A stretch of DNA of 64,000 bases from Polynucleobacter sp. MWH-P3-07-1 (GCF_018687555.1 NZ_CP061296.1:930001-994000), one strand, 5' to 3'. Positions 10,393 to 20,658 are shown, numbered from the stretch's first letter. Notes: a model not told the origin generated them from the letters alone. Translations and numbers: made by a program.

Positions 10393-11174
10393 GCGTTCAA
10401 TGTCGTAGCGCCCTGCTGATCTCCGATCTGCACTTAACGCCATCAATGCCTCTGACGGCTCAGCGTTTTTTTGACTTTTGTCTAAAAGAAGCTGGGTCTG
10501 TTGAGGCAGTTTTTATTATGGGCGATTTGTTTGAGTACTGGCTCGGAGATGACGCTAATGCGAGCTCCCCTTTTCAGCAAGAGGTACGTAACGCTCTAGC
10601 GAATCTATCAAGCAAGGTAAAACTCTTTTACCTGCATGGTAATAGGGATTTTTTACTGGGACCTGACTATCTTAAGAAAACCAGTATGACTGCATTAGCA
10701 GATCCCTCAGAGGTCCGCATTGCAGGTCTTGAATATATCTTGAGTCATGGCGATGTTTTATGTACTGCAGACTTGGGTTATCAAGCATTTCGTAAATGGA
10801 CTCGCAAGCCTTGGGTACAAAAACTGTTTTTACAGCTCCCTTTGCAATGGCGCCGATCCATTGCAAACCAACTGCGTCGTAATAGCGCCCAAAAATATCA
10901 AAGAGCAAGTCGCTACACGCCAGCGAGCCGATTGATGCAGATGGATGTCACTACTCATGCTTGCGCTGCACTTGTAAAAAAGCACTCGATTAATCGATTG
11001 ATTCATGGACATACCCATATGCCAAAGCATCACCAGGAACAACTGGGTGAGCTTCAATGGCAACGCTGGGTTTTATCTGATTGGGACCTCGACCATCCTG
11101 AAAGCGTTACCCCAAAAGCCAGCGCCTTACTAATCGATGAACACGGTGTGCGTTATTTAGACTTGGTGAAGTAA
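10389..11174 (+). CDS. lpxH: UDP-2,3-diacylglucosamine diphosphatase
   Basis: Hydrolyses UDP-2,3-diacylglucosamine to lipid X in lipid A synthesis, at the inner face of the inner membrane. Metallophosphatase motifs are all present: [31 protein letters not shown] and HGHTHMP. The length of 261 is slightly above E. coli LpxH. It is the last gene of the TPR-ppiB-lpxH group and converges on suhB across a 30-base gap in which I see no clear terminator. Confidence 0.94.
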   Translation: MSVQCRSALLISDLHLTPSMPLTAQRFFDFCLKEAGSVEAVFIMGDLFEYWLGDDANASSPFQQEVRNALANLSSKVKLFYLHGNRDFLLGPDYLKKTSMTALADPSEVRIAGLEYILSHGDVLCTADLGYQAFRKWTRKPWVQKLFLQLPLQWRRSIANQLRRNSAQKYQRASRYTPASRLMQMDVTTHACAALVKKHSINRLIHGHTHMPKHHQEQLGELQWQRWVLSDWDLDHPESVTPKASALLIDEHGVRYLDLVK

Positions 11175-11204
11175 AGTCAGTTTGTTGTTTACTGAGAGCG
11201 TAAC

Positions 11205-11993
11205 TTAGTACTTGGAATAGCGCGATAAAGTTTGTGCCATTTGAGCAAAGATGCGCGGGTTAGCACACATCACTTCACCACTCTCTAAATAGCCTTCTTC
11301 ACCGCGGTAATTGCCGATTAAGCCGCCCGCCTCGGTTACTAGCAAGGCTCCAGCAGCCATATCCCAGGGCTTGAGATCGCTCTCAAAGAAACCATCGTAG
11401 CGACCCGCTGCAACATAAGCCAAATCCAGCGCAGCTGCACCAGGACGCCGTAAGCCAGCACATTGACGCGACATCTCAGCAAAGATTTTCAAATAGGTTT
11501 CGAGGTCTTGATCTTGTCGATACGGAAAGCCTGTGCCTAATAATGTATTTGCTAGTCGATCTTGCGTGGCTACGCGCAAGCGGCGCCGATCTAAATACGC
11601 ACCAGCACCGCGAGTTGCGGTAAAGAGTTCATCACGGGTGGGGTCATACACAACCGCTTGTTGCGTAACGCCATTCACAGCCAATGCAATCGATACTGCA
11701 TATTGCGGAAATCCATGAATGAAATTGGTTGTACCGTCCAGTGGGTCAATAATCCAAATATGATCTGAGCCACTATTTTGAGAGCCGGTCTCTTCTGCCA
11801 AGAATCCATGTGTAGGATAGGCTTCGCTGAGGGTTTCAATGATGGCTGCTTCTGCAGCTTTGTCCACTTCAGTCACAAAATCATTGTGCTGTTTACGATC
11901 CACTTGCAAGCGCTCTAAATTGAGAGAGGCTCGATTAATTACGGTACCGGCACGACGGGCAGCCTTAATGGCCACATTTAACATGGGATGCAT
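11205..11993 (-). CDS. suhB: Inositol monophosphatase family protein
   Basis: Mg2+-dependent phosphatase of the SuhB/IMPase family; in enterobacteria SuhB also joins the rRNA antitermination complex. Metal-binding motifs are [21 protein letters not shown] and [17 protein letters not shown]. The frame extends to a TTG at 12008, but [16 protein letters not shown] is the family N-terminus, so I start at the ATG ending at 11993. It is divergent from trmJ. Confidence 0.92.
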   Translation of the reverse strand: MHPMLNVAIKAARRAGTVINRASLNLERLQVDRKQHNDFVTEVDKAAEAAIIETLSEAYPTHGFLAEETGSQNSGSDHIWIIDPLDGTTNFIHGFPQYAVSIALAVNGVTQQAVVYDPTRDELFTATRGAGAYLDRRRLRVATQDRLANTLLGTGFPYRQDQDLETYLKIFAEMSRQCAGLRRPGAAALDLAYVAAGRYDGFFESDLKPWDMAAGALLVTEAGGLIGNYRGEEGYLESGEVMCANPRIFAQMAQTLSRYSKY

Positions 11994-12120
11994 AGTGTGT
12001 ATGGACAAATTAAATAAGAACGGACCCGAAATAGTACGAACTTCAGCAAAAACTGAAGGACAATATCGAGCTAATAGCTTGATTCTAAACGATTGCTCAT
12101 ATTGCTAGCCAACTAAGTCC

Positions 12121-12879
12121 ATGATTTCTCACAATACTGAACTGATTCGCTGGGTACTGGTGGAAACCAGCCACCCGGGTAATGTAGGCTCTGCAGCTCG
12201 GGCACTCAAAACCATGGCTTTTGACCAATTGCTCTTGGTCAAGCCTAAAAAGGCGCAGATTGCTCAAGATCCTGAGGCAATTGCACTTGCCAGTGGCGCT
12301 ACAGATGTCTTGCAATCAAGTCAAGAACTTCAGTCCCTCGATACTGCTGTGCAAGGCTGCGCCCTGGTCTTGGGACTCACGAGTCGAGATCGAGAATTTG
12401 GTCCACCAGCTCTCCATTGGCAAGCAGCTAAAGACCTCATCACCGCGACTGTCCAAGCGGGCCAATCGGTGGCTTTGTTGTTTGGCCCCGAGCGGACCGG
12501 GCTTGATAACAGCCATTTAGCCTTATGCACTCACCGAGTCTGGTTGGATGCCAACCCTGCCTATCCTTCACTCAATTTAGCCCAAGCGGTGATGGTCTGC
12601 GCCTTTAGCCTCAAAGAAGCTTTCAGCAGGCTAGCAGACTCAGGAAATCCCCTATTTTCAGGCTCTCGTGAGGATTTGGCGGACTTTGCAGACCCCGCTG
12701 CCATTGCTGCGATGCTGGAGCACTGGCAGAAAGGTCTCATTGCCCTGGGCTATCTTGATCCCCAAAATCCCAAAAAACTGATGCCCCGCTTACAAGCCCT
12801 TTTTGCAAGGGCCAGACTCCACAAAGAGGAAATTGATCTGCTGCGTGGCATTGCAAAACAGATGCTCCTGAGGAAATAA
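12121..12879 (+). CDS. trmJ: tRNA (cytidine/uridine-2'-O-)-methyltransferase
   Basis: SPOUT-class enzyme methylating position 32 of certain tRNAs. The N-terminal SpoU domain shows VLVETSHPGNVGSAARALKTMAF, the cofactor knot shows LLFGPERTGL, and SLNLAQAVMVCAF closes the domain. The C-terminal about 80 residues form the helical extension typical of TrmJ (family 1). Length 252 fits. It lies 23 bases upstream of cysE on the same strand. Confidence 0.93.
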   Translation: MISHNTELIRWVLVETSHPGNVGSAARALKTMAFDQLLLVKPKKAQIAQDPEAIALASGATDVLQSSQELQSLDTAVQGCALVLGLTSRDREFGPPALHWQAAKDLITATVQAGQSVALLFGPERTGLDNSHLALCTHRVWLDANPAYPSLNLAQAVMVCAFSLKEAFSRLADSGNPLFSGSREDLADFADPAAIAAMLEHWQKGLIALGYLDPQNPKKLMPRLQALFARARLHKEEIDLLRGIAKQMLLRK

Positions 12880-12902
12880 GCTCAAACCATTAGAATCAAA
12901 CT

Positions 12903-13670
12903 ATGCTGAATACCCTTTTTGAGACTGTTGATTCCATCATTACGCGTGACCCTGCGGCCCGCAATCGCTTCGAGGTCATCACCTGCTACCCAGGTCTGCA
13001 CGCTATTTTCTTATACCGTATCTATCATTTTTTCTGGGTCATTGAGCTCAAGTGGCTGGCTCGCTTTTTGTCTTTGCTTGCACGCATCATTACCGGCATT
13101 GAAATACATCCCGGCGCCAAAATTGGACGCCGTGTCTTTCTAGATCATGGCCTTGGGATTGTGATTGGTGAAACCACCGAAATTGGCGACGACTGCACGA
13201 TCTATCAAGGCGTAACACTTGGCGGCACATCGCTTTCTAAAGGTGTAAAGCGTCACCCTACTTTAGGCAAAGGGGTTGTTATCAGTGCCGGCGCAAAAGT
13301 ATTGGGTGGCTTTACGGTTGGTGACGGAGCACGCGTTGGTTCGAATGCCGTAGTCTTAAAAGAGATTCCTGCAGGAGCAACTGCAGTTGGTGTGCCTGCT
13401 CGCATTCTCCATCCGGATTTACCGCAAACTCATGACACGGAGAGCAAAGCCTATTTCTCAGCCTATGGGATCACACCCAATGTTGACGATCCGGTATCGA
13501 TGGCGTTAAAAGGTTTAATTGACGCCAGTCTTGAGCAAGAAAGCAAAATTGCAGCCTTGGAAAAAGCCTTAGCTCAATTGAGCAATACTGCTGTTTCCTC
13601 TGAAAGCAATCAGACTCAGAGCGATACCAAGCGTGATCTTGGTGCCATCAAAGAATGGCTTAAAGAATAA
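12903..13670 (+). CDS. cysE: Serine O-acetyltransferase
   Basis: Makes O-acetylserine from serine and acetyl-CoA for cysteine synthesis. A helical N-terminal domain is followed by hexapeptide-repeat left-handed beta helix ([30 protein letters not shown] onward), with the catalytic histidine in DHG and the second conserved histidine in [11 protein letters not shown]. The C-terminal tail is longer than in E. coli CysE, with about 60 extra polar residues. The stop is 1 base from the 3' end of the convergent FKBP gene. Confidence 0.94.
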   Translation: MLNTLFETVDSIITRDPAARNRFEVITCYPGLHAIFLYRIYHFFWVIELKWLARFLSLLARIITGIEIHPGAKIGRRVFLDHGLGIVIGETTEIGDDCTIYQGVTLGGTSLSKGVKRHPTLGKGVVISAGAKVLGGFTVGDGARVGSNAVVLKEIPAGATAVGVPARILHPDLPQTHDTESKAYFSAYGITPNVDDPVSMALKGLIDASLEQESKIAALEKALAQLSNTAVSSESNQTQSDTKRDLGAIKEWLKE

Positions 13671-13671
13671 A

Positions 13672-14292
13672 TTAGTGCAGAGTGCGAGGATTGCTTCTGC
13701 CTGTGCCAGAGGCAATCGAAATGAAGTCATCAGTATCAGATTCATCACCGTCCTCTTCATTAGGCATACCAAAGGTAAAGCTTTCGGCACCGGCTGGATG
13801 ACGATTCGCAATTTCTTCATCACTAGCCGCACGAACATCTTGTACTTGCACCCAGAAGCGAAGAGCCATGCCCGCCAAGGGATGATTGCCGTCCAAAACC
13901 ACTTGGTTATCAGCAACGTCAGTAACGGTATAAATGAGTGACTCTTCGTCATCCTCATCTTCAGCCGCCAACAGATCAGCATCCTCTTCGCCATCCTCTT
14001 CAGGCACACCTTCGAACTGCATGCCGACCTCAAGAGGCTCCGGAAAACGGGTGCGTGGCTCAATCTTTAATAACTCGGGGTTGTACTCACCAAAGGCCTC
14101 AGTTGGCTCGAGTTGCACAGTGGTTTCAAAACCAATATTCTGGCCGTCCAAGAGCGCTTCAATTTTCGGAAAAGTCCCTTCGTAACCCCCATGCAGGTAT
14201 ACCATCGGAGAATCAGGTTCTTCAATGACATTATTTTGTGCGTCGGTTAATTTATAACGCAGCGATACAACGGTATTTTTTTCGATCTTCAT
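13672..14292 (-). CDS. FKBP-type peptidyl-prolyl isomerase (SlyD-like)
   Basis: Cytoplasmic prolyl isomerase/chaperone. The N-terminus MKIEKNTVVSLRYKLTDAQ and the segment VYLHGGYEGTFPKIEALLDGQ resemble SlyD, and the insert-in-flap motif follows (VQLEPTEAFGEYNPELLKIEP). An unusual acidic stretch (about residues 103-118, Glu/Asp/Ala only) lies inside the insert domain. The usual SlyD histidine/cysteine-rich metal-binding tail is absent; the C-terminus is acidic and Ser-rich instead. Length 206. Confidence 0.87.
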   Translation of the reverse strand: MKIEKNTVVSLRYKLTDAQNNVIEEPDSPMVYLHGGYEGTFPKIEALLDGQNIGFETTVQLEPTEAFGEYNPELLKIEPRTRFPEPLEVGMQFEGVPEEDGEEDADLLAAEDEDDEESLIYTVTDVADNQVVLDGNHPLAGMALRFWVQVQDVRAASDEEIANRHPAGAESFTFGMPNEEDGDESDTDDFISIASGTGRSNPRTLH

Positions 14293-14345
14293 GCGGACAT
14301 TTCAGTGCTATTACAGTACTACTTTTGACATAGGAATCATTTTAC

Positions 14346-15554
14346 TTGAGTAAGCCCTACGAACCACCCATCCCCCCAAAACTGCTACCGATTGATCAAA
14401 AATGGGCTCTACTGGGCAATAGAAGCCCTCAGGAGTTTATGAAGGAGTTCTGGCATAAAAAACCTTTGCTGGTTCGAGCTGCTATTCCGGCCTTTGGCCT
14501 AGCAGCCTTGGATAGCCCCATTTCTGCAGATACCCTCTTCAAACTCGCGCAATCGGAGGATTGTGAGGCCCGTTTAGTCCGCTCCAAGCCCTGGAGCCTT
14601 GATACGGGACCATTGGGCAAAAAAAATTTACCCCGCTTGGAAGATCGCAATTGGACCCTCTTACTGCAAGGTATGGAGGCAATGCATCCGGCTTGCGCCA
14701 AGGTGTTGTCATGGTTTCGGTTTATTCCCGATGCACGGCTAGATGATTTGATGATTAGCATCGCAGGCCCCGGTGGTGGTGTTGGCCCGCACTTTGATTC
14801 CTATGACGTCTTTCTCATTCAAATGTCTGGCAGAAGACGCTGGAAAATTTCACAGCAAACCGATTTAAGTCTGGAACCATCACTACCTTTGAAGATCTTG
14901 AAAAACTTCAAAGCGGAATCGGTTTGGGATTTAGAGCCTGGTGATATGCTTTACCTCCCCCCGCACATTGCGCATGAGGGAGTGGCACTTGACCCCGGCT
15001 GCCAAACTTGGTCAATCGGGTTTCGCTCCCCCAGCTACAAAGAGCTACTACAAGAAGGCTTGTGGCGTCTTGCTGAGTCTTTGGAAGATCTACCAGAATT
15101 AGAAAGCCGTTTCGCCGACCCCTCACAAACAGCAAGTCACGAGGCAGAACAATTACCAATCGAACTTATCAAACAGCTTGAGGCCAAACTCAGTGATCTC
15201 CAGCTCCAAGACATCCATACATTTCTACCAGGAATAACGGCCTACTTGAGCGAGCCTAAGCCACAAGCCATTTTTGTGGGCAGGGCTAATATCAGCCCGG
15301 CAGCATTTGCTAAAAAACTATCCAAGAATACTCTGCAGCCTCATCCACAAACTCGGATTTTGAGCCTCGGTAAATCTGTGTTTTGTAATGGGGAAAATAT
15401 GACCCAAAATGAGCCTCAGGAAACTCGAGAGGCCTGGAAAAAACTGAGTAAATTCAAGGCTCTTCCCGCAGGCTTTCCGATTGGCAAAGAAGCTCAGACC
15501 AGCCTGCTGCAAGCCTATAGATCCGGCTGGCTAGAATTTACGAAGGAGCAATAA
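14346..15554 (+). CDS. JmjC/cupin ribosomal oxygenase (RoxA/YcfD-like)
   Basis: Probable Fe(II)/2-oxoglutarate arginine hydroxylase of the RoxA family, whose E. coli member modifies ribosomal protein L16. The iron triad is visible as HFD in GVGPHFDSYDVF and the distal histidine in LPPHIAHEG, with QMSGRRRWKI between. A helical dimerisation region and a winged-helix-like C-terminus follow. Length 402 is close to YcfD. The start chosen is a TTG; a first ATG at 14402 would remove 19 residues. Confidence 0.85.
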   Translation: MSKPYEPPIPPKLLPIDQKWALLGNRSPQEFMKEFWHKKPLLVRAAIPAFGLAALDSPISADTLFKLAQSEDCEARLVRSKPWSLDTGPLGKKNLPRLEDRNWTLLLQGMEAMHPACAKVLSWFRFIPDARLDDLMISIAGPGGGVGPHFDSYDVFLIQMSGRRRWKISQQTDLSLEPSLPLKILKNFKAESVWDLEPGDMLYLPPHIAHEGVALDPGCQTWSIGFRSPSYKELLQEGLWRLAESLEDLPELESRFADPSQTASHEAEQLPIELIKQLEAKLSDLQLQDIHTFLPGITAYLSEPKPQAIFVGRANISPAAFAKKLSKNTLQPHPQTRILSLGKSVFCNGENMTQNEPQETREAWKKLSKFKALPAGFPIGKEAQTSLLQAYRSGWLEFTKEQ

Positions 15555-15563
15555 AGAGCTGGC

Positions 15564-15569
15564 TATAAT
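15564..15569 (+). promoter_or_regulatory. Candidate -10 box of the small lipoprotein gene
   Basis: A perfect TATAAT lies 93 bases before the start codon. No good -35 lies 16-18 bases upstream; a weak TTTACG is 21 bases away. The position leaves a roughly 85-base leader containing the palindrome at 15617-15632. Confidence 0.45.
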
Positions 15570-15616
15570 AAATGCTGGAAAGTACTTAGGGATTTTCCCT
15601 GCGTATAGTCCATCAC

Positions 15617-15632
15617 CAATTACCGGTAATTG
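15617..15632. repeat. Perfect 16-bp palindrome in the 5' leader
   Basis: CAATTACCGGTAATTG is its own reverse complement and is flanked by CATCA and ATG that extend it imperfectly. It lies between the candidate promoter and the ribosome-binding site of the small lipoprotein gene. It could be an operator or an RNA hairpin shielding the ribosome-binding site about 10 bases downstream. Confidence 0.6.
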
Positions 15633-15661
15633 ATGTTTATCTTTTTAAGAGGAAATTACAA

Positions 15662-15835
15662 ATGAAGAAGTCACTCGTATTCGCTGCTATGTTGGCAATC
15701 GCTTTAGCTGCTTGCGGCAAAAAAGAAGAACCAGCTCCTGCTCCAGCTCCTGCTGCTGCACCAGCTCCTGCTGATAATGCTGCCGCTCCTGCTGCTGCAC
15801 CAGCTGCCGCTCCTGCTGCTGCTGACAAGAAGTAA
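15662..15835 (+). CDS. Small Ala/Pro-rich lipoprotein (57 aa)
   Basis: A 57-residue lipoprotein: MKKSLVFAAMLAIALAACG is a textbook signal with lipobox ALAAC, leaving about 40 mature residues made almost only of Ala and Pro after GKKEEP, ending in ADKK. A good ribosome-binding site (GAGGAAA, 7-base gap), a TATAAT upstream and a strong terminator right after the stop form a complete single-gene unit. Codon use is repetitive (GCT for Ala), consistent with high expression. The function is unknown; a periplasmic spacer or abundant envelope lipoprotein is a guess. Confidence 0.82.
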   Translation: MKKSLVFAAMLAIALAACGKKEEPAPAPAPAAAPAPADNAAAPAAAPAAAPAAADKK

Positions 15836-15850
15836 TTTCCTTCTTGAAGA

Positions 15851-15878
15851 AAAAGCCGCTTTCAAGCGGCTTTTTTTT
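15851..15878. terminator. Bidirectional rho-independent terminator
   Basis: AAAAGCCGCT, loop TTCA, AGCGGCTTTT with a T run to 15878; the opposite strand also ends in a T run. It serves the small lipoprotein gene on the plus strand and the convergent bamC on the minus strand. Confidence 0.92.
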
Positions 15879-15909
15879 ACGTCTGCGTTACCTTGAATTC
15901 AAGCCAAGT

Positions 15910-17058
15910 TCAACGACTCAACTGATCTGTTAATAAAGTTAAGAGTTGAAATCCAGCTGGGGTATTTTCTGGCTTTCCATCAGCGTCCTGCACGTATACG
16001 CTACAACTTGCATCACCAGTTGATTTAACGATCACGCGATATTTTTTCGCCTTCAAAGCAGAATCATCCTTGCTACTAAACAAGTTAGAGAAGAAGCCTT
16101 TGGTTTCAGTGGTCTCTTTTTGATTCACATAACGCACGAAATAGATTCCATTTGAGCGATCACGGTCCTCAACAGTGAAGTTGGAGCGATCTAAAGCCAA
16201 GCCAACATCACGCCAGGCACGATCGAAACTATTGCCTAGGTCAATATGCGCAGCACTCCCCTCTTGAACTAAAGTTGCTTTTGGTGTTTTGACTACTGCA
16301 GGAGACGCAATTTGAGCCTTCGCCATTTCTTGGGTCATACCCAAACGTTCCATCAAACGCTGCAAAAATACTGCCTCCAGCTCTGGATCCGTTGGGCGTG
16401 TAGTCCAGATGGTGTAAAGGCAGTCACCTGAGCTATCAGAAACGCATTTTTCAATTGCGCCTTTTTGGGTGATGTAGACCTCGGTCTCGTCGGGTTTAAC
16501 AACCTCCAGGCGAGTTTTGTAGCGATCGCGCTCACCAGTATCCGAAATCGAATCCAGAGCGCTATTTAAGGCTGAACGAATCCAATCCTGCTCTACCTTG
16601 GGCCGATTCTCAGCCCAATCGGTTTCCATAATCCCTGTTGAAGGGGAATCTGTGGTCAGCAAAAAGCCATTCTCTTGCCAAAAGTCCTTAATCTGAGGAT
16701 ATAACTCAGCGGCAGGTTTTTCGACCACCAGCCACCGACGCTCACCATCGCGAGCGATGCGCATGCCTGGAATGCCAGTCATGACGCTGGCTCGCAACTG
16801 AGCCGTCTTCTTGGTAGCGGCAACATACTCGGACATCGTTGCCGTGCCATCCTGAACAACATAACGCCGATCAGCTTGCGCGGTAATTAAATCAGGCGGA
16901 TAAGACAAATTCGGCCCACGCACTTCGCCCGAGCTCTTCTTATAGTCAACTGTATCGCTGCTTGTCACGGTCTTGCAGCCGACTAAGGCAGAAAGCATCA
17001 GCAGCGCTGCAAGAAAAAACGAAATATTACGATTCAAAAATGGCATAGCGCTCTTCAT
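15910..17058 (-). CDS. bamC: Outer membrane protein assembly lipoprotein BamC
   Basis: Lipoprotein subunit of the BAM complex that inserts beta-barrel proteins into the outer membrane. A signal peptide ends in lipobox SALVGC, followed by the conserved unstructured N-terminal segment ([10 protein letters not shown]) that binds BamD in E. coli, then two helix-grip domains. I take the ATG ending at 17058, which overlaps the dapA stop in an ATGA; the longer open frame to 17172 adds 38 residues inside dapA with no signal character. The dapA-bamC order is also found in enterobacteria. Confidence 0.91.
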   Translation of the reverse strand: MKSAMPFLNRNISFFLAALLMLSALVGCKTVTSSDTVDYKKSSGEVRGPNLSYPPDLITAQADRRYVVQDGTATMSEYVAATKKTAQLRASVMTGIPGMRIARDGERRWLVVEKPAAELYPQIKDFWQENGFLLTTDSPSTGIMETDWAENRPKVEQDWIRSALNSALDSISDTGERDRYKTRLEVVKPDETEVYITQKGAIEKCVSDSSGDCLYTIWTTRPTDPELEAVFLQRLMERLGMTQEMAKAQIASPAVVKTPKATLVQEGSAAHIDLGNSFDRAWRDVGLALDRSNFTVEDRDRSNGIYFVRYVNQKETTETKGFFSNLFSSKDDSALKAKKYRVIVKSTGDASCSVYVQDADGKPENTPAGFQLLTLLTDQLSR

Positions 17059-17978
17059 AGTAAACCGACTTGTTTCAATGCAATCTTTAATGGCTCCCGC
17101 AAAGCAAGGCTCAACGGAGTCAAAGGTAAACGAATACCGGGGCCAATCTTGCCCATCTCGTATAAAGCCCACTTCACAGGGATGGGGTTAGCTTCGATGA
17201 ACATCGCCTTGTGTAATGCGAGCAATTGGTATTGCAACTCACGAGCATGGGTAAGCTCGCCAGCCATAGCAGCCTTACATAATTTGTGCATTAAACGGGG
17301 TGCAACATTCGCTGTTACTGAAATATTGCCCTTACCACCCATCAGCATTAATAGGACGGCGCTTAAATCATCACCTGAATAAACAGCAAATTGTTCTTGT
17401 CCAGCGCGCTTCAAATCTGCAATCAAAGCCATGCCCCGCTCTAGATTCCCAGTCGCGTCTTTGATACCAATCATGCCAGGCACTTGCGCCAAGCGAACAA
17501 CGGTCTCGCCCGCTAAGTCTGCAACAGTGCGGCCTGGCACGTTATACAAAATCACTGGCAAATCGACAGACTCTGCAATCTTTTTAAAGTGGGCATACAT
17601 GCCATCTTGAGTTGGCTTGTTATAGTAAGGCACCACCTGAAGACTGGCATCTGCACCAACCTTCTTAGCATATTGCGTTAGTTCAATAGCCTCACTAGTC
17701 GAATTACCACCCGTACCCGCAATCACTGGAATTCGGCCAGCAATGTGCTCGACGCAAACCTGAATCAATTCACAATGCTCTTCAACTGAAACGGTTGGTG
17801 ACTCACCACTAGTTCCTACAATCACAATGGCATCGGTACCTTCAGCCACATGCCAGTCGAGCAAGGAACGCAAGCCTGGGAAATCAAGACTGCCATCTTC
17901 CAGCATGGGTGTAACAATAGCGACCATGCTGCCAGCAATGGGCTTTTTATTGGATGAATTTGAAGTAGTGCTGCTCAC
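17055..17978 (-). CDS. dapA: 4-hydroxy-tetrahydrodipicolinate synthase
   Basis: Condenses pyruvate with aspartate semialdehyde, first step of lysine and diaminopimelate synthesis. The TIM-barrel motifs [40 protein letters not shown] and the Schiff-base lysine in GIKDATGN are all present. I favour the GTG start at 17978; the frame is open to 18059 but that would add atypical residues and overlap the methyltransferase. An internal ATG at 17927 would cut the first strand short. Confidence 0.94.
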   Translation of the reverse strand: MSSTTSNSSNKKPIAGSMVAIVTPMLEDGSLDFPGLRSLLDWHVAEGTDAIVIVGTSGESPTVSVEEHCELIQVCVEHIAGRIPVIAGTGGNSTSEAIELTQYAKKVGADASLQVVPYYNKPTQDGMYAHFKKIAESVDLPVILYNVPGRTVADLAGETVVRLAQVPGMIGIKDATGNLERGMALIADLKRAGQEQFAVYSGDDLSAVLLMLMGGKGNISVTANVAPRLMHKLCKAAMAGELTHARELQYQLLALHKAMFIEANPIPVKWALYEMGKIGPGIRLPLTPLSLALREPLKIALKQVGLL

Positions 17979-18004
17979 TATGTAGATGTCGTATAGATAG
18001 GTGT

Positions 18005-18568
18005 TTAAGCTCGAAATTGTAACGGAATGTGCCCCTGCAAAGCGCCTTTTACGGCGCAAAGCCTCTGAATCATGGCAGGTTTGGGGTAGTCAATATAGAG
18101 ATCCTCATAAGCCAGAACTTTCAGACCATTCTGAGCAGAAAATGAGAGCAATTCCCCTGTTTTTAAGAGGAAATCGGGGTTGGAAGGCTTCCCAAACTCG
18201 CCGTTGCCCTGGGCAAAGGTTTCATAGAGCAAAACCCCTCCATCGGTCAGCATTTTTGGCAATTCCGCTAAGTAAGGTCGATAAAGATAATTAGTCACCA
18301 CAATGGCTGAAAAAACTTTACCCGTCAGGGGCCAAATCTCACCCTCCAGATCCATGCGTGCTACTTTAAGACTGGGGTACTTTTCTTGGCTGATGGCATC
18401 GATATTTTGATCGACCGCGAGAACGGCAAATCCCGCGTTCAATAAAAAATGGGTATGCCGACCGGCGCCACAAGCTAAATCCAAAACGACACCATTTTTT
18501 GGGATAGCAGAAACGAAGCGCCTAATCCAGGGTGACGCCTCTTCAAGAGCGGTATGACTATTGCTCAA
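18005..18568 (-). CDS. Class I SAM-dependent methyltransferase
   Basis: A 187-residue methyltransferase with the SAM motif [19 protein letters not shown] (residues about 30-48) and an acidic motif II region [11 protein letters not shown]. The motif before the third strand ([16 protein letters not shown]) resembles small TehB-like enzymes, but the substrate is unknown. The only plausible start is a TTG two bases after the trpS stop, so it is likely coupled to trpS. Confidence 0.8.
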   Translation of the reverse strand: MSNSHTALEEASPWIRRFVSAIPKNGVVLDLACGAGRHTHFLLNAGFAVLAVDQNIDAISQEKYPSLKVARMDLEGEIWPLTGKVFSAIVVTNYLYRPYLAELPKMLTDGGVLLYETFAQGNGEFGKPSNPDFLLKTGELLSFSAQNGLKVLAYEDLYIDYPKPAMIQRLCAVKGALQGHIPLQFRA

Positions 18569-18570
18569 GC

Positions 18571-19773
18571 TTAGTCGTACGCCAATCCCATGGCTTCGCG
18601 TACTTCGCGCATAGTTTCTTGAGCAACCTTACGCGCTTTATCGGAGCCATCCGCAATAATCGAGCGCAACAAACTGGGATCATCCAAGTATTTCTGGGCA
18701 CGCTCAAACATTGGCTGTTGCTCAGCCAAGATCGCATCGATCACCGGCTGTTTACATTCTAAGCAGCCAATACCAGCAGTTTTGCAGCCCTTCTCAGCCC
18801 ATGCTTTAGTGGCTTCATCGGAATACACGGTATGAAATTGCCAAACAGGGCAACGGGCAGGATCGCCCGGATCGGTTCTGCGAACCCGCGCAGGATCAGT
18901 TGGCATCGTACGCATGGAACGAATGATCTCTTCCGGTTTCTCGCGAATGCTAATGGTATTGCCATAAGACTTCGACATCTTTTGACCATCAAGACCCGGC
19001 ATTTTTGAGGCAGCAGTTAATAGCGCTTGTGGCTCTGGAAGAATAATTTTGCGCGCACCCTCCAAAAATCCAAATAATCTCTCACGGTCAGCCATCGATA
19101 GGCTTTGTGAATCTTGCAGAAGGGCTTGGGCTTGCTCAAGCGCACTATCATCACCACGCTCTTGATAAGCAGTTCGAAGTTCTGCATACATTTTGGCGCG
19201 TTTGCTGCCCAGCTTTTTGACTGCCTCTAAGGCTTTTTCTTCAAAGCCTGCCTCACGGCCGTAAAGGTAGTTAAAGCGACGCGCTACTTCACGCGTCATC
19301 TCTACGTGCGGTACCTGATCCTCACCAACAGGAACAAATTGGGCACGGTAGATCAGAATATCGGCAGACTGTAATAAAGGGTAGCCCAAGAAGCCATAGG
19401 TCTGCAGATCTTTTTCCTTGAGCTTTTCAATTTGATCCTTGTAGGTGGGCACTCTCTCCAACCAGCCCAATGGGGTTCCCATTGCTAGTAATAAGAATAG
19501 CTCTGCATGTTCAGGCACCTTGCTTTGAATGAAGAGCGTCGCCTGATTTGGATCAACACCCGCAGCCAACCAATCAATTACCATATCCCAAACGGACTGC
19601 TCAATCACATCTGGGGTTTCATAGTGAGTAGTGAGGGCATGCCAATCTGCAACAAAAAAGAAGCAGGGATACTCTGCTTGCAAGCGGACCCAGTTTTTTA
19701 ATACGCCGTGATAGTGGCCAAGGTGCAAATTGCCCGTAGGGCGCATGCCAGAGAGAACGCGTTCAGCAAACAT
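18571..19773 (-). CDS. trpS: Tryptophanyl-tRNA synthetase
   Basis: Class I synthetase charging tRNA-Trp. Signatures are TGNLHLGHYHG (HIGH-type), the KMSKS loop DGQKMSKSYGN, and VPVGEDQVPHVEMTREVARRFN. At 400 residues it is of the longer bacterial type with a CX5CXXC-like cysteine cluster (CKTAGIGCLECKQ). Start ATG is clear. It lies 27 bases downstream of the PHP gene, on the same strand. Confidence 0.96.
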   Translation of the reverse strand: MFAERVLSGMRPTGNLHLGHYHGVLKNWVRLQAEYPCFFFVADWHALTTHYETPDVIEQSVWDMVIDWLAAGVDPNQATLFIQSKVPEHAELFLLLAMGTPLGWLERVPTYKDQIEKLKEKDLQTYGFLGYPLLQSADILIYRAQFVPVGEDQVPHVEMTREVARRFNYLYGREAGFEEKALEAVKKLGSKRAKMYAELRTAYQERGDDSALEQAQALLQDSQSLSMADRERLFGFLEGARKIILPEPQALLTAASKMPGLDGQKMSKSYGNTISIREKPEEIIRSMRTMPTDPARVRRTDPGDPARCPVWQFHTVYSDEATKAWAEKGCKTAGIGCLECKQPVIDAILAEQQPMFERAQKYLDDPSLLRSIIADGSDKARKVAQETMREVREAMGLAYD

Positions 19774-19800
19774 GGTGATCTTTATTGATATCGTGAATGA

Positions 19801-20649
19801 TTAGTGAAATACCGACCATACCGGTGTTAGATTACTCGGTAATAATGGTAAAGAGCCCAGATCCATATGGCTCTCACCTGGGTCATGAAAATCTGAACCC
19901 CGTGATGCCATGAAACCATATTTCTGGGCAATCTTGCCGTAGGTTTGATACTGGTCTGGAGTATGACTTCCGGTGATGACTTCGATCCCGACTCCGCCAA
20001 AATCTTTAAAGCGCTCATAGAGTTGATCCATTTGCATGGCTGTAAAGTCATAGCGGCCTGGGTGCGCTATCACTGCCACACCGCCCGCTTGCTTAATCCA
20101 TGACACAGTATCTTCAAGGTTAGCCCATTGATGAGGCACAAAGCCTGGCTTACCCTCCACGAGATAATTCTGAAAAACAGTTTCGGTATTGCGACAGATG
20201 CCCTGCCCTACCAAAAACCGAGCGAAGTGCGTACGTGAAATCAAATCGTGATTACCTGCAAAATGCAAGGCACCTTCATATGCACCTGCAATGCCAACTT
20301 GGGATAAGGCATCTGCAATTTGCTGAGCGCGTTTGCCGCGACCATCACGGGTTTCGCGCAAGCCCTCTACCAAAACGGGATTTTTTGCATCGATACCAAG
20401 GCCAACAATATGAATGGTTTGCCCCATCCACGTAACCGAAATCTCAACCCCGCCAACATAGTCCATACCAATCGCCTGAGCCGCAGCGCGAGCCCGCTCT
20501 TGACCGCCTAACTCATCATGATCGGTTAAGGACCAGAGGCGCACACCATTAGCATAAGCGCGTTGAGCCAAATCTTCTGGGGTCAAAGTGCCATCTGAGA
20601 TGACAGAGTGACAATGAAGATCAGCGTTAAGGTCAGATATGTGGGACAT
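19801..20649 (-). CDS. PHP-domain phosphoesterase (TrpH/RNase AM family)
   Basis: Polymerase/histidinol-phosphatase fold metalloenzyme. Metal motifs are DLHCHSVISDG, SLTDHDELGG, IAHPGRYDF and RGSDFHDPGESHMDLG. This pattern and length (282) match E. coli YciV (Rnm), a 3',5'-nucleotide phosphatase and 5'-3' exonuclease. Its position upstream of trpS resembles the yciV/trp neighbourhood in enterobacteria. The precise substrate is inferred from the family. Confidence 0.87.
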   Translation of the reverse strand: MSHISDLNADLHCHSVISDGTLTPEDLAQRAYANGVRLWSLTDHDELGGQERARAAAQAIGMDYVGGVEISVTWMGQTIHIVGLGIDAKNPVLVEGLRETRDGRGKRAQQIADALSQVGIAGAYEGALHFAGNHDLISRTHFARFLVGQGICRNTETVFQNYLVEGKPGFVPHQWANLEDTVSWIKQAGGVAVIAHPGRYDFTAMQMDQLYERFKDFGGVGIEVITGSHTPDQYQTYGKIAQKYGFMASRGSDFHDPGESHMDLGSLPLLPSNLTPVWSVFH

Positions 20650-20658
20650 CAGTCTATT

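Noticed and set aside
13569..14063. 164-codon minus-strand frame overlapping cysE and the FKBP gene
   Set aside because: It is in a different frame from the recognisable FKBP gene and has no family features.
15637..15828. Minus-strand Gly/Ala repeat frame opposite the small lipoprotein
   Set aside because: It is the mirror of the GCT/CCA-rich plus-strand gene, which has its own signal peptide, ribosome-binding site and terminator.
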